From Listeria monocytogenes ATCC 19117 (GTDB lineage: Bacteria > Bacillota > Bacilli > Lactobacillales > Listeriaceae): a stretch of DNA of 64,000 nucleotides. How positions within the stretch are numbered: the first letter of the stretch is position 1; the number at the start of each line of letters is the position of its first letter. A model generated the notes under the pieces. The model had not been told where the DNA came from. It saw nothing but the letters and a program-made list of their open reading frames with translations, and ran no database searches. The translations under genes and the position numbers were made by a program. Positions 24,829 through 33,634 of this stretch are shown one piece after another. The stretch lies in NCBI RefSeq assembly GCF_000307025.1, contig NC_018584.1, forward strand, positions 806,001-870,000. The letters are read 5' to 3'.

Positions 24829-27009
24829 TTGAAAAAATTTGTTTTAATTTTTATTTGTTTTCTCACGCTAACAACCATTGTCCCTTGGAATACGCTCGAA
24901 ACGAAGGCGGCATCCACTTCTTGGCTTGAACAAGAATTAGATGGTAATGAAGCCTTTATCACTGAAACAGAAAGAGTCTTGTCAAAAAATCGTGAAGATA
25001 TTACACTCGCAGATTTAGAAACAATACAAGAATTAGATATTTATGGTGATGCTTCATCAATACCCGACAAAATTTCTGATTATAAGAATCTCAATACTTT
25101 ACTTGCCCTTAATGGAACGATTTCAGAAATTCCAACTAGTATCACTAAACTAACAAAACTAACAAGAATCAACGTAGACAATAATAATTTTCAAGAATTT
25201 CCGATGATTCTATTACAGATGCCTTCTCTAAGTTCTATTGAGATAAATAGAAATAAAATTAAAGAGATTCCTTCAGAAATAACCACATTATCCCCTCATT
25301 TAGGATCGCTGGATGTACGCTATAATGAGCTAATTACGCTTCCGGATAATATCTTCACTACTGAGTGGGAAAGTAAGCTCTCATTACTAACTACAGGAAA
25401 TCAATTAGTTTCTGACATTCCTGCTGATTGGTTAGATAATTTTAATCAAGCAGATAACATGCTCGAATTTTACAACAATCCACCAAATGATTATCATCAA
25501 AAACAAGACCAGCTAACGTATAGTGGAGCAAGAATTGAAGTCCCATTAAATACAGATCTAAAAACATTAACTCCTGATAAAACAAAACTGGGCTTAAAAA
25601 CAGGCAGAACGTTATTTGAACAACATGAATTTATGTATTATGATGACGGGACCTCTAATAACATTCTAACTAACGGTGTTGCTACTGCCACAGGAAATGG
25701 CTATATAACAATCAAAAGTACTTTATCAACCAATTCCAACCCTTTTGCAAAAGTACGAGTTCCTATCACAGTAACACCCCCAGTAAAAGGAGGAGATGTT
25801 ACCGTTCAATATAAAGACACAACTGGAGTAGTGTTAGCAGACTCCATTACTTTATCCGGAAATGTGGGCGAAAATTATACGACAACAGCTAAAACAATTG
25901 ACGGCTATTCTTTAACAACTACACCAACCAATGCTAATGGAACTTTTTCAACAAACCCACAAACTGTCACATATACTTATAAAAAAGACCCTATAGCGCA
26001 ACCAGTTACTGTTAATTATATTGATACAGATGGAAAAACAATTGCTCCCACTGAAACATTAAGCGGAAATGTGGGCGAAAATTATACGACAACTGCTAAA
26101 ACAATTGACGGCTATTCTTTAACAACTACACCTGCCAATGCTAATGGAACTTTTTCAACAAACCCACAAACTGTCACATATACTTACACAAAAGATCCTA
26201 TAGCGCAACCAGTTACTGTTAATTATATCGATACAGATGGAAAAACAATTGCTCCTTCTGAAACCTTAACCGGAAATATTAGTGAAAACTATACGACAAC
26301 AGCTAAAACAATTGACGGCTATTCTTTAACAACTACACCTGCCAATGCCAAGGGGACTTTTTCGACAGAACCTCAAATAATTAATTATATCTATGCGAAA
26401 AACGCTGAGACAGCCCAACCTATTACCGTTAATTATAGAAACTCTACAGGTCAAAAAATCGCGAAAAGTGAGGTTTTAACTGGTAATATCGGAGAATCTT
26501 ACTCAACTCAACCGAAAACAATTGCTGGTTACACACTCACAACAATACCTCCAAATGCAAAAGGAACCTTTACAACAAATGCGCAAACAGTAACTTATAT
26601 GTATACGCCGATTGCTATTTCCGCCTTACCAGTGACAGTGAACTATTTAGATGAAAATGGTAAAGAAATTGCTGACTCTGTAGTTCTAAATGGTCGTGTG
26701 GGAGAGGCTTATAATACACTAGCTAAAGAAATAGATGGCTACACGTTGATAAAAACTCCTACAAATGCTAATGGTGTGTTTTCGGCGGAAGCACAATCAA
26801 TCGATTATATCTACCGTAAAAATAAACCAGTAGTAATAGTAAATCCACCAATCAAAAACCCGATTATTAAAATAGATTCTAGTACCAACGTAATAAAAGA
26901 AGAAACGTCTGTCTTACCAAAAACTGGCGATTCCAATCCATACAATGACTTTTTGGCAGGAATTCTACTACTATCTTCAGCGATGTTTCTTTGGAAAAAT
27001 CATAAATAA
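24829..27009 (+). CDS. LPXTG-anchored internalin-like LRR/MucBP surface protein
   Basis: A 726-residue protein. A signal peptide (KKFVLIFICFLTLTTIV, cleavage near ETKA-AS) precedes a leucine-rich repeat region (about residues 55-185) with NLNTLLALNG, LTKLTRINVDNN and LSSIEINRNKIKEIP. A linker domain, five MucBP repeats of about 68 residues (about 323-666), and the sortase motif LPKTG with a hydrophobic segment and KNHK tail follow. It is probably fixed to the wall by sortase A, with the MucBP array as a stalk or glycan-binding part. The start is TTG: GGAG lies 11 nt upstream, while an ATG at 24793 has no SD. LRR-type ligands are unknown. Confidence 0.9.
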   Translation: MKKFVLIFICFLTLTTIVPWNTLETKAASTSWLEQELDGNEAFITETERVLSKNREDITLADLETIQELDIYGDASSIPDKISDYKNLNTLLALNGTISEIPTSITKLTKLTRINVDNNNFQEFPMILLQMPSLSSIEINRNKIKEIPSEITTLSPHLGSLDVRYNELITLPDNIFTTEWESKLSLLTTGNQLVSDIPADWLDNFNQADNMLEFYNNPPNDYHQKQDQLTYSGARIEVPLNTDLKTLTPDKTKLGLKTGRTLFEQHEFMYYDDGTSNNILTNGVATATGNGYITIKSTLSTNSNPFAKVRVPITVTPPVKGGDVTVQYKDTTGVVLADSITLSGNVGENYTTTAKTIDGYSLTTTPTNANGTFSTNPQTVTYTYKKDPIAQPVTVNYIDTDGKTIAPTETLSGNVGENYTTTAKTIDGYSLTTTPANANGTFSTNPQTVTYTYTKDPIAQPVTVNYIDTDGKTIAPSETLTGNISENYTTTAKTIDGYSLTTTPANAKGTFSTEPQIINYIYAKNAETAQPITVNYRNSTGQKIAKSEVLTGNIGESYSTQPKTIAGYTLTTIPPNAKGTFTTNAQTVTYMYTPIAISALPVTVNYLDENGKEIADSVVLNGRVGEAYNTLAKEIDGYTLIKTPTNANGVFSAEAQSIDYIYRKNKPVVIVNPPIKNPIIKIDSSTNVIKEETSVLPKTGDSNPYNDFLAGILLLSSAMFLWKNHK
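25798..26828 (+). repeat. Five tandem MucBP-coding repeats
   Basis: Units of about 207 nt start near 25798, 26001, 26208, 26418 and 26628. Units 1-3 are almost identical over long stretches (for example ACAATTGACGGCTATTCTTT in all three); units 4 and 5 are diverged. This suggests recent duplication or gene conversion of the first three. Confidence 0.8.
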
Positions 27010-27036
27010 AAACCGAAAAGACACCTTTCTTTTCGG
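27008..27036 (-). terminator. Terminator of the PhzF-like gene
   Basis: CCGAAAAG (27013-27020) pairs with CTTTTCGG (27029-27036); on the minus strand TTTTTATTT follows. Confidence 0.6.
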
Positions 27037-27043
27037 CTGAGAT

Positions 27044-27083
27044 TGTAGGCGAAGTATAAAAATACTTTGCCTACAGTTTTTTT
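27044..27083 (+). terminator. Terminator of the surface-protein gene
   Basis: TGTAGGCGAAGTA (27044-27056) pairs with TACTTTGCCTACA (27063-27075) with one mismatch, followed by GTTTTTTT. Confidence 0.8.
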
Positions 27084-27125
27084 ATTATAATGAAATGAAG
27101 TGAAGTGGAATATATTTACCATGAG

Positions 27126-27974
27126 TTACTCCATGCTTAAATCCTGCATCTCACAGTAATATCCTTTACCGCCCACATACACTTTCTCTATTTCGTCTTT
27201 ATTACTTATGACTAGATTAACGAAGATTTCGGAAGGCGAGTGCAAAGAATAGCCCTGTTCAAATACATAATTTTCTTTTCGTAAGTAGTGATTTTTATAA
27301 AGATAACAGGCCAAAGCACCATTAGAGGTCCCAGTCGCAGCTTCTTCATTAATGTCGTATAGTGGCGCGAAATTCCGACAAATAATTTGGTCAGCATTAA
27401 AAGTATACAGGTGCATTCCGACTACTTCATAATGCTTACTGACTTTTTTAACCTCTTCAAAATTCGGCTCTAGGGCATATAAATCTGCTTCACTTTTAAT
27501 TGGAATTAATATATCTTTTAAACCAGTTGACACAATTTGAATAGGGTAGTTAGTATTTAGTAAATTTAAGTTAAAACAACCTGTTAATTTATTGGGGGGA
27601 ATTGTATCATAAAAAGTTGGTTGATTTTGTTCCATGAAGATAGTGCCATCTTTTATCGTAATCGTCAGTACACCGCTATTTGTTTCAATTGTATACTGGC
27701 TCTTATGAATTTTATTTAAATGCATCAAAATCGCAAAAGTGCCGATTGTCGCATGACCACATAAATCGACTTCTTCTTTCGGAGTAAAATATTCTAATTT
27801 ATAATCAGCACAGTTAGATTCAGTTAGGAAAGCAGTTTCCGCATAGCCTAATTGTTTTGCAATGGCCATTTTTTGAGCAGTGGCGAGTGTTGGTTCGTTC
27901 AATACGACACCCGCCTTATTTCCACCTTTATTATTCTTACTAAATGCACTTGCAACATAAACAGATAAATTCAT
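27126..27974 (-). CDS. PhzF-family isomerase-like protein
   Basis: A 282-residue protein of the PhzF/diaminopimelate-epimerase fold. VASAFSKNNKGGNKAGVVL near the N-terminus, YAETAFL with the conserved glutamate, CGHATIGTF, and EEAATGTSNGALACYL in the second half are family hallmarks. Members include isomerases acting on small organic acids; the reaction here is unknown. It lies 26 nt after the ybaK gene on the same strand and is probably co-transcribed. Confidence 0.85.
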   Translation of the reverse strand: MNLSVYVASAFSKNNKGGNKAGVVLNEPTLATAQKMAIAKQLGYAETAFLTESNCADYKLEYFTPKEEVDLCGHATIGTFAILMHLNKIHKSQYTIETNSGVLTITIKDGTIFMEQNQPTFYDTIPPNKLTGCFNLNLLNTNYPIQIVSTGLKDILIPIKSEADLYALEPNFEEVKKVSKHYEVVGMHLYTFNADQIICRNFAPLYDINEEAATGTSNGALACYLYKNHYLRKENYVFEQGYSLHSPSEIFVNLVISNKDEIEKVYVGGKGYYCEMQDLSME

Positions 27975-28000
27975 AAAAATAAAACTCCCTTGTAAAAACT

Positions 28001-28486
28001 TTATTCTTCCTTAATCATCGCAAACTCCGCACGTACTACTTTTTTCAAATCAGTAGGGGCTAGTTCGATTTGTAATCCTCTTTTTCCAGCCGAAATCAGT
28101 ATAGTATCAAGCGATTCAGCGCTGTTATCAATAAACGTTGGAAATAATTTCTTCATTCCAATCGGCGAACATCCACCGCGAATATAGCCAGTCAGCTTCT
28201 CTAACGTATCTACCGCAATCAATTCACATTTTTTATTACCGCTAATCTTTGCCAAATGTTTTAAATGCAAAGTCTTATCGGCAGGAATGCACGCTACAAT
28301 ATTTCCTGTTTTGTCACCAGTCAGGACTAATGTTTTAAAAATCTGTGCGGGATTATTCCCTGTTTCTGCCGCAACATGAAGCGCATCAAGGGAATCCTCG
28401 CTCCAGGCATACTCACGTAATTCATAGTTTACCTTCTGTTTATCTAAAATCCGACACGCATTTGTCTTTTTATTCAAGTCTTTCAC
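28001..28486 (-). CDS. ybaK: Cys-tRNA(Pro)/aminoacyl-tRNA deacylase (YbaK/EbsC family)
   Basis: A 161-residue protein. The YbaK pattern is clear: FKTLVLTG, VACIPADKTLHLKHLAKISG with the catalytic lysine region, and YIRGGCSPIGMKK. These enzymes hydrolyse Cys-tRNA(Pro) made in error by ProRS. It is the first gene of a two-gene operon with the PhzF-like gene. The SD is weak (GAGGTGAAAG). It is divergent from the lipoprotein gene. Confidence 0.9.
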   Translation of the reverse strand: MKDLNKKTNACRILDKQKVNYELREYAWSEDSLDALHVAAETGNNPAQIFKTLVLTGDKTGNIVACIPADKTLHLKHLAKISGNKKCELIAVDTLEKLTGYIRGGCSPIGMKKLFPTFIDNSAESLDTILISAGKRGLQIELAPTDLKKVVRAEFAMIKEE

Positions 28487-28536
28487 CTCAATTAATTCAG
28501 AAATATGTATAATTTATGACACTTTTTGTGAAATAG

Positions 28537-28565
28537 TTGGCTTTTCCCTTTTCATTCTGTACAAT
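28537..28565 (+). promoter_or_regulatory. Sigma-A promoter of the lipoprotein gene
   Basis: TTGGCT (28537-28542), a 17-nt spacer, then TACAAT (28560-28565), 36 nt before the ATG at 28601. Confidence 0.65.
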
Positions 28566-28600
28566 GAAGTGGAATTCAAATAAGAAAGGGAGATTTACTA

Positions 28601-29251
28601 ATGAAAAAAGGGTTATTTAGTATGGTTCTTGTGCTAGCAATGGTACTTGTATTAAGTGCATGTGGCGCATCAAGGGTAGAACCAAAAAAAGCAGGAGAAA
28701 TCACAGTTAATGCCGTAGTCTACAACAAAGATACGGATAAAGTAAAAGATGTATATGGTGAAGATGGTTCTAAATTCGAAAAAGAATTTGAAACTAGTTT
28801 TAAAGAAAGCTTTATCAGTACATTTACAGCAAGCTTTTCTAGTGATGTAAACTTAGACAAACAAGTGGATGAGTTTTATGATGCACTTCGCAAACAAGTA
28901 AACGAAAAAACTTCGTATACTACTAAAGTAACAAATGACGACAAAGAAAGTCCAGAAATTCAATTCGCTGTTAAAGGGCTTGATATGAAAGGCGTTCAAA
29001 CAGAATTAGTTGAAGAATTAACAAAAGCAGCAACAGCTGATCCATCTCTTGCAACAGATGATCAAAAAATGGCTGAAAAAACAATGGAAATCTATACGAA
29101 AGCTGTTCAAAATGCAGATGCAGTATCTGAGGCTAAAACAGTTACACTTAAATTAAAAGCAGATCCAGATGACGATTCTTTATGGAAAATGGAAAACGAT
29201 ATGGCATTCATGCAAGAACTAACAACAGCATTCTTTATGGGCGGCATGTAA
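28601..29251 (+). CDS. Lipoprotein (DUF5105-like)
   Basis: A 216-residue protein. The signal peptide ends in the lipobox LSAC (about residues 18-21), so lipidation at Cys21 and anchoring to the outer face of the membrane are expected. The rest is a soluble alpha/beta domain with ITVNAVVYNKDTD and a long acidic helical part, resembling DUF5105/DUF4352-like lipoproteins; the function is unknown. GAAAGGGAG precedes the ATG. It is monocistronic with its own promoter and terminator. Confidence 0.8.
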   Translation: MKKGLFSMVLVLAMVLVLSACGASRVEPKKAGEITVNAVVYNKDTDKVKDVYGEDGSKFEKEFETSFKESFISTFTASFSSDVNLDKQVDEFYDALRKQVNEKTSYTTKVTNDDKESPEIQFAVKGLDMKGVQTELVEELTKAATADPSLATDDQKMAEKTMEIYTKAVQNADAVSEAKTVTLKLKADPDDDSLWKMENDMAFMQELTTAFFMGGM

Positions 29252-29264
29252 GCTTTTATATGGC

Positions 29265-29301
29265 AAAACACCAATAACTTTCGGGTTGTTGGTGTTTTTT
29301 T
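29265..29301 (+). terminator. Rho-independent terminator
   Basis: AAAACACCAATAAC pairs with GTTGTTGGTGTTTT (one mismatch), with TTT after it. Confidence 0.85.
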
Positions 29302-29356
29302 GTTTCCAAGAATAAATGTTATAATAACATGAAGATTTACTAATGGGAGGCGCTAT

Positions 29357-30247
29357 ATGACTACTATAAAAATCGCATTAATCCAACAAAAAGCAGTACC
29401 AAATAATAAGGAAGCCAATTTGAAATTAGCCATTAAATATATAAAAGAAGCGCATGAAAAAGGGGCAGATTTAGTACTTTTCCCTGAGATGTGGTCAAAT
29501 GGTTATGCGCCACCTTTTGAAGATGCTTTTAATCATCCACTAGCTACTGATTTTGATAATGAAAGAACCAAGTGGTTAAATGAAGCTATCACAGAAGACA
29601 GTGCGTATGTTTTGACACTGAAAGAACTTGCCAAAGAGTTGCAGATTGGCATTTGCGCTACGTATTTGTCTAAAACGGAACAAAAAATACAAAATACTGC
29701 TATTATTATTGACCGAAAAGGAGAAATAATTTTAGACTATGCCAAAGTCCATACGTGTGATTTTTCTTTAGAAATATTACTACAAAGTGGCGAGGAATTT
29801 AAAGTTTGTGAGTTTGATGGTATTAAGCTGGGGGTCATGATTTGCTATGATCGCGAGTTTCCAGAAAGCGCCAGAGTTCTCATGTTAAAAGGGGCAGAAA
29901 TTATCCTCGTTCCAAATGCTTGTGATATAAATCCAGCCAGACTTAATCAACTAAATTCTCGTGCTTTTGAAAACATGGTTGGCGTAGCGATGGCAAACTA
30001 TCCTGGCGAAAAATGGGGCAGATCCACTGCTTTTTCCCCGATTGTTTTTGATGAAAATGGGGATTACCGCGATAATACGATTATTGAAACAGAGGACGTT
30101 TCAGAAGGTATTTTTATTGCTGAATTTAATTTAGACGAGATTCGAACTTACCGGGAAAATGAAACGTGGGGAAATGCCTACCGAAAACCGCAAACATATA
30201 CAGATTTAATAAGTTTAGATGTAGAAGCGCCATTTAAACGAAATTAA
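29357..30247 (+). CDS. Carbon-nitrogen hydrolase (nitrilase superfamily)
   Basis: A 296-residue protein with the catalytic triad of the nitrilase superfamily: glutamate in LVLFPEMWSNGY, lysine in YAKVH and cysteine in VMICYDREFPE (about residue 165). It is likely an amidase or N-carbamoyl-amine hydrolase; the substrate is unknown. GGGAGGCGC precedes the ATG. It is monocistronic and ends at a terminator shared with the convergent DUF554 gene. Confidence 0.9.
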   Translation: MTTIKIALIQQKAVPNNKEANLKLAIKYIKEAHEKGADLVLFPEMWSNGYAPPFEDAFNHPLATDFDNERTKWLNEAITEDSAYVLTLKELAKELQIGICATYLSKTEQKIQNTAIIIDRKGEIILDYAKVHTCDFSLEILLQSGEEFKVCEFDGIKLGVMICYDREFPESARVLMLKGAEIILVPNACDINPARLNQLNSRAFENMVGVAMANYPGEKWGRSTAFSPIVFDENGDYRDNTIIETEDVSEGIFIAEFNLDEIRTYRENETWGNAYRKPQTYTDLISLDVEAPFKRN

Positions 30248-30279
30248 AAAAACAGAGATGAGCGATTCTCTGTTTTTTC
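30246..30279. terminator. Bidirectional terminator
   Basis: AAAAACAGAGA pairs with TCTCTGTTTTT around a short loop, between convergent genes. Confidence 0.85.
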
Positions 30280-30281
30280 TT

Positions 30282-30983
30282 TTAAAAATAATAAAGCCCG
30301 GTAACAATCAGCGCAACGACTAAAATCCCCGGAACAAGATTCGCGACCCGAATCTTGGTTAAACCAAGCAAGTTTAGACCAATTGCCAAAATCATAATCC
30401 CGCCTGTAGCCGTTAATTCCTTTATAATTAGTGCCATCAGGTCTGCCGGAACGAATTGATTAATCTGGGTTGCGAATAACGCGATAATGCCTTCAAAGAG
30501 AAACACTGGAATCGCAGAAAGCATAACGCCCCAACCAAGTGTCGTACTAAGAAGTAGGGCGATAAATCCATCCATCACCGATTTCGTATAAAGTACATCA
30601 TGATTGCCGCGAATGCCGCTATCAAGCGCACCAATAATCCCCATCGCACCAATCACGAAAATAAGTGTAGCTGTCACAAAGCCTTTTGAAACATTACTTT
30701 TTCCCTTGGCACCGACTTTACGTTCAATCCAGTGCCCGAGCTGATTCAGGTGATAATCTATATTAAGCCATTCCCCAATAACGGCTCCAAAACAAATACT
30801 TAAAATGACAATAAGCGAGTTGCTCGTTTTAAATGCCATTTGAATGCCAAGGACGATAACGGATAAACCCATCCCTTTCATGACCGTGTCTTTCATACGT
30901 TCAGGGATATTATGTAATTTCATGCCAATAACAGAGCCAATCAAAATCCCAAGCCCATTCACTAGCGCACCAAGTAGAACCAT
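30282..30983 (-). CDS. DUF554 family membrane protein (YdfK/YqgA-like)
   Basis: A 233-residue protein with about seven hydrophobic segments. LLGALVNGLGILIGSVIG at the N-terminus and FVIGAMGIIGALDSGIRG in the middle are typical of DUF554. The function is unknown. The ATG at 30983 follows GGGAGGAAGAAA; the longer frame to 31037 has no better SD. Confidence 0.85.
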   Translation of the reverse strand: MVLLGALVNGLGILIGSVIGMKLHNIPERMKDTVMKGMGLSVIVLGIQMAFKTSNSLIVILSICFGAVIGEWLNIDYHLNQLGHWIERKVGAKGKSNVSKGFVTATLIFVIGAMGIIGALDSGIRGNHDVLYTKSVMDGFIALLLSTTLGWGVMLSAIPVFLFEGIIALFATQINQFVPADLMALIIKELTATGGIMILAIGLNLLGLTKIRVANLVPGILVVALIVTGLYYF

Positions 30984-31055
30984 TTTCTTCCTCCCTTTTT
31001 TTACATATAGCAATAGTATACAGGAAGTTTTCGCCAATTGGGAGTTTTATTTTGT

Positions 31056-31093
31056 ACAAAAAAGTCGAAGGATCAAAGTGATCCTTCGACTTT
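31056..31093 (-). terminator. Terminator of the NAD(P)-binding protein gene
   Basis: A perfect 14-bp stem, AAAGTCGAAGGATC (31061-31074) with GATCCTTCGACTTT (31080-31093); the minus-strand tail reads TTTTGTAC. Confidence 0.8.
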
Positions 31094-31097
31094 AAGT

Positions 31098-31739
31098 CTA
31101 TTTTCCGGCTACTGTAAAGCGTTCATTTAAGTGATTAGGTCGTTCAATTTCATCTAAAACAGCAATTGCATAGTCTTCCATACTGATAAAACTATTACCA
31201 TCGCTACCAAATAAGAGATGATCTTTTCCTATTTGATAGTCTCCAGTGCGTTCGCCGGGTTCAAACATGGCAGAAGGGCTAATGTAAGTCCAACTGAATT
31301 CTGCTTGATGTGATTTTAAATGCTCTAATTGTTTCGCTTGCGCACGTGCAGTTGGATAGTAAGGCGCTTCCCGTAGGCCCTTGGACTCTAAAAGCGTGTT
31401 TCCGTCTTCATCAATTTGCAGACTAGCTGCTCCGCCAACGACAAGTAAGCGCGGAGACACAGTTCCATTTAAAACAGAAATTAAGTGATCAAGGGAAGTG
31501 ACATGTTTTTCTGCTTCGTCTGGACTGATGCCATAAGCATCAACAACGACATTTTGGTCTGATAAATCTGAAAGAGTTAAATCAAAAATATCTTTTTGTA
31601 AAATATTAATATCTTTGTGTGTTTGCGTGATTTTCCCGGCGTTTCTAACAATGGCTGTTACTTCGTGACCACGATTTTTTGCTTCTTCTAAAATTCTCGA
31701 ACCAGCTCGGCCCGTAGCACCAATGATACCAATTTTCAT
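31098..31739 (-). CDS. NAD(P)-dependent epimerase/reductase-like protein (YwnB-type)
   Basis: A 213-residue Rossmann-fold protein. MKIGIIGATGRAGSRI is the dinucleotide-binding motif. YPTARAQAKQLE has a Tyr and a Lys, and FSWTYISPSAMFEPGERTG is typical of YwnB/NmrA-like proteins. The role is unknown, perhaps a redox sensor or reductase. The minus-strand SD is GGGGGC. A sigma-B-like promoter lies upstream, in keeping with my recollection that lmo0794 is a stress-response gene. Confidence 0.85.
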   Translation of the reverse strand: MKIGIIGATGRAGSRILEEAKNRGHEVTAIVRNAGKITQTHKDINILQKDIFDLTLSDLSDQNVVVDAYGISPDEAEKHVTSLDHLISVLNGTVSPRLLVVGGAASLQIDEDGNTLLESKGLREAPYYPTARAQAKQLEHLKSHQAEFSWTYISPSAMFEPGERTGDYQIGKDHLLFGSDGNSFISMEDYAIAVLDEIERPNHLNERFTVAGK

Positions 31740-31794
31740 GAAAAAAGCCCCCTATTCATTTTTATGGAATAGATTCTCGTTTGATAGAAGAATT

Positions 31795-31820
31795 ATTCCC
31801 GAAAGAGGGGACTGGGAAAC
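31795..31820 (-). promoter_or_regulatory. Sigma-B-type promoter
   Basis: On the minus strand: GTTTCC (31820-31815), a 14-nt spacer, GGGAAT (31800-31795), 56 nt before the ATG of the YwnB-like gene. Consensus is GTTTAA-N12-14-GGGTAT. Confidence 0.65.
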
Positions 31821-31822
31821 AT

Positions 31823-32743
31823 TTATTTTTTTGCGGCGTTTGCTAATTGTTTAATTTTGGCTGCGGAATAAATGTGAGAAATCGTGAAAATAATCAGTGC
31901 TAACCAAATAAACATGAATGCAAACAATTGCATATGATCGAAACTTTCTTTAAATAGTAATACGCCGAGTGCGAGCATTAATGTTGGTCCGATATATTGC
32001 AGGAAGCCAACCATTGTATAGCTAATTTTTTTCGCAGCAGTGGCAAACAGAAGGAGTGGTATAGCTGTAACGACACCAGCGCCAACTAAAATAATATTGG
32101 TTTGTGCCGCGTACTGCATTAATCCATTGGTCGCGAAAAAGATTACATAAATAAGCGCGAATGGCGTAATAATCATTGTCTCAAGGGTTAAACCAGTCCA
32201 AACAGATACGGAAACGACTTTTTTAATTAGCCCGTAAAGCGAGAAAGTAACCGCCATACCGATTGCCGCCCAAGGAACAGATCCAAGATGCCATGTGAGG
32301 ATTAAAACACCGATAGTAGCAGAAATAACAGCAATAATTTCGCCACGACTCAAGCGTTCTTTTAAGATAACTGTTGCGAGAAGTACGTTTACAAGTGGAT
32401 TGATGTAATAACCAAGACTTGCTTCGGTCACATGCCCACTATTCACCGTATAAATGAATAAATACCAGTTTGCTGTCACTAAAAAAGCTGCCGCAATAAT
32501 CGCAATCAGCGTTTTTGGTTTAAGCAATACGTCCTTAGTTTCTTGAAAAACCATCGAAGCTTTTCGCAAACAAACGATCAAAAATAACATAAAAATAAAA
32601 GACCATATAATTCTATAGGCCAAAATCTCCATTGGTGGGACATTTGTGACTAGCTTCCAGTAAATCGGAAGGACACCCCAACATACATAAGCGAGAGCGC
32701 CAGCGATGATTCCGCCTAGCTGTCCATTTTGTTTATTTTCCAT
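31823..32743 (-). CDS. rarD: EamA-family transporter (RarD-like)
   Basis: A 306-residue protein with about ten hydrophobic spans. GALAYVCWGVLPIYWK and GYYINPLVNVLL are the RarD/EamA signature segments. YTMVGFLQYIGPTLM follows. RarD proteins are drug/metabolite-type transporters with unknown substrates. A minus-strand SD GGGGGC precedes the ATG. It is monocistronic. Confidence 0.85.
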   Translation of the reverse strand: MENKQNGQLGGIIAGALAYVCWGVLPIYWKLVTNVPPMEILAYRIIWSFIFMLFLIVCLRKASMVFQETKDVLLKPKTLIAIIAAAFLVTANWYLFIYTVNSGHVTEASLGYYINPLVNVLLATVILKERLSRGEIIAVISATIGVLILTWHLGSVPWAAIGMAVTFSLYGLIKKVVSVSVWTGLTLETMIITPFALIYVIFFATNGLMQYAAQTNIILVGAGVVTAIPLLLFATAAKKISYTMVGFLQYIGPTLMLALGVLLFKESFDHMQLFAFMFIWLALIIFTISHIYSAAKIKQLANAAKK

Positions 32744-32808
32744 AGCGATGTTAGCCCCCTTTTTTTAAACAATAGAACTATTTTAGCTTAAAAGGGGGAA
32801 TAAAGCTA

Positions 32809-32845
32809 CAAAAAAAACTACGAATAGGCTAGCTATTCGTAGTTT
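32809..32845 (-). terminator. Terminator of the YceI-like gene
   Basis: AAACTACGAATAG (32816-32828) pairs with CTATTCGTAGTTT (32833-32845); the minus-strand tail is TTTTTTTGT. Confidence 0.9.
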
Positions 32846-32851
32846 CCACAA

Positions 32852-33382
32852 TTATTTGCTTGCTTCGATTTGGATGTTTAATTTCACTTCGTCGCCAATA
32901 AGTACGCCACCAGTTTCTAACGCAGCATTGTAATTAAGGCCAAAGTCTTTGCGGTTGAATTTACCTTTTGCTTCAAAGCCAGCTACCATGTTGCCAGTAT
33001 TTGGATCTTTTCCTGTTCCTTCGTAGCTTACTTCTAGTGTAAGAGGTTTGGTTACGTCGCGAATAGTTAAGTCACCAGTCACTTCGTATTCATCATCGCC
33101 GTCAGCTGTAATTTTTGTTGCCGAAAAAGTCACGTTTGGATATTTTTCTACATTAAAGAAGTCTTCGCTTTTCAAATGTCCATCACGTTGCGCTTGACGA
33201 GTGTCAACAGAAGCGGCTGCAACAGAGAAGTTTAATTTTGCAGAAGTTAAATCTTCTGGATCCATTTCGATATCCGCTGTGAAATCGCTAAATGCACCTT
33301 TTACTTTTGATACCATCATGTGTTTTACTTGAAATTCGATTGAACTATGCGCTGGGTCTACGTTCCATTTTTCTACTGTCAT
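32852..33382 (-). CDS. YceI-family protein
   Basis: A 176-residue protein. WNVDPAHSSIEFQVKHMM, the DTRQAQRDGHLKSEDFF region and FGLNYN are YceI features. The family has a lipocalin-like barrel that binds isoprenoid-type lipids. It has no signal peptide, so it should be cytoplasmic. GGAGG precedes the ATG. A sigma-B-like promoter lies 50-75 nt upstream; the homologue lmo0796 is recalled as strongly sigma-B dependent. Confidence 0.9.
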   Translation of the reverse strand: MTVEKWNVDPAHSSIEFQVKHMMVSKVKGAFSDFTADIEMDPEDLTSAKLNFSVAAASVDTRQAQRDGHLKSEDFFNVEKYPNVTFSATKITADGDDEYEVTGDLTIRDVTKPLTLEVSYEGTGKDPNTGNMVAGFEAKGKFNRKDFGLNYNAALETGGVLIGDEVKLNIQIEASK

Positions 33383-33431
33383 TGTTTCATTCCTCCAAAT
33401 ATGTTTTTTTATAAAAGCATTCTCTTTTAAT

Positions 33432-33457
33432 CTAGCCTAAATCCTAAGAAATTAAAC
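33432..33457 (-). promoter_or_regulatory. Sigma-B-type promoter of the YceI-like gene
   Basis: On the minus strand: GTTTAA (33457-33452), a 14-nt spacer, GGCTAG (33437-33432). The -35 is perfect; the -10 matches GGGTAT at 4 of 6. Confidence 0.55.
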
Positions 33458-33634
33458 CTGAGAAAAAATACTTTTACGCCTTAGAAAAGCAATTGCTTAA
33501 CTGTTTATAAGTAAACTATATCATACTTACTTTTAATAAGCAACTATAAAAACGTATTATAAATATATTTTTTTCGTAAATATGATTGAGTTTTTCGGTT
33601 AAAGTGCGTAGAATAGGTTACAAGAGGAGGTTGG

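Noticed and set aside
25798-26828. Regular 207-nt repeats considered as a CRISPR or intergenic repeat array
   Set aside because: They are in-frame coding repeats of MucBP domains; unit length and lack of unique spacers exclude CRISPR.
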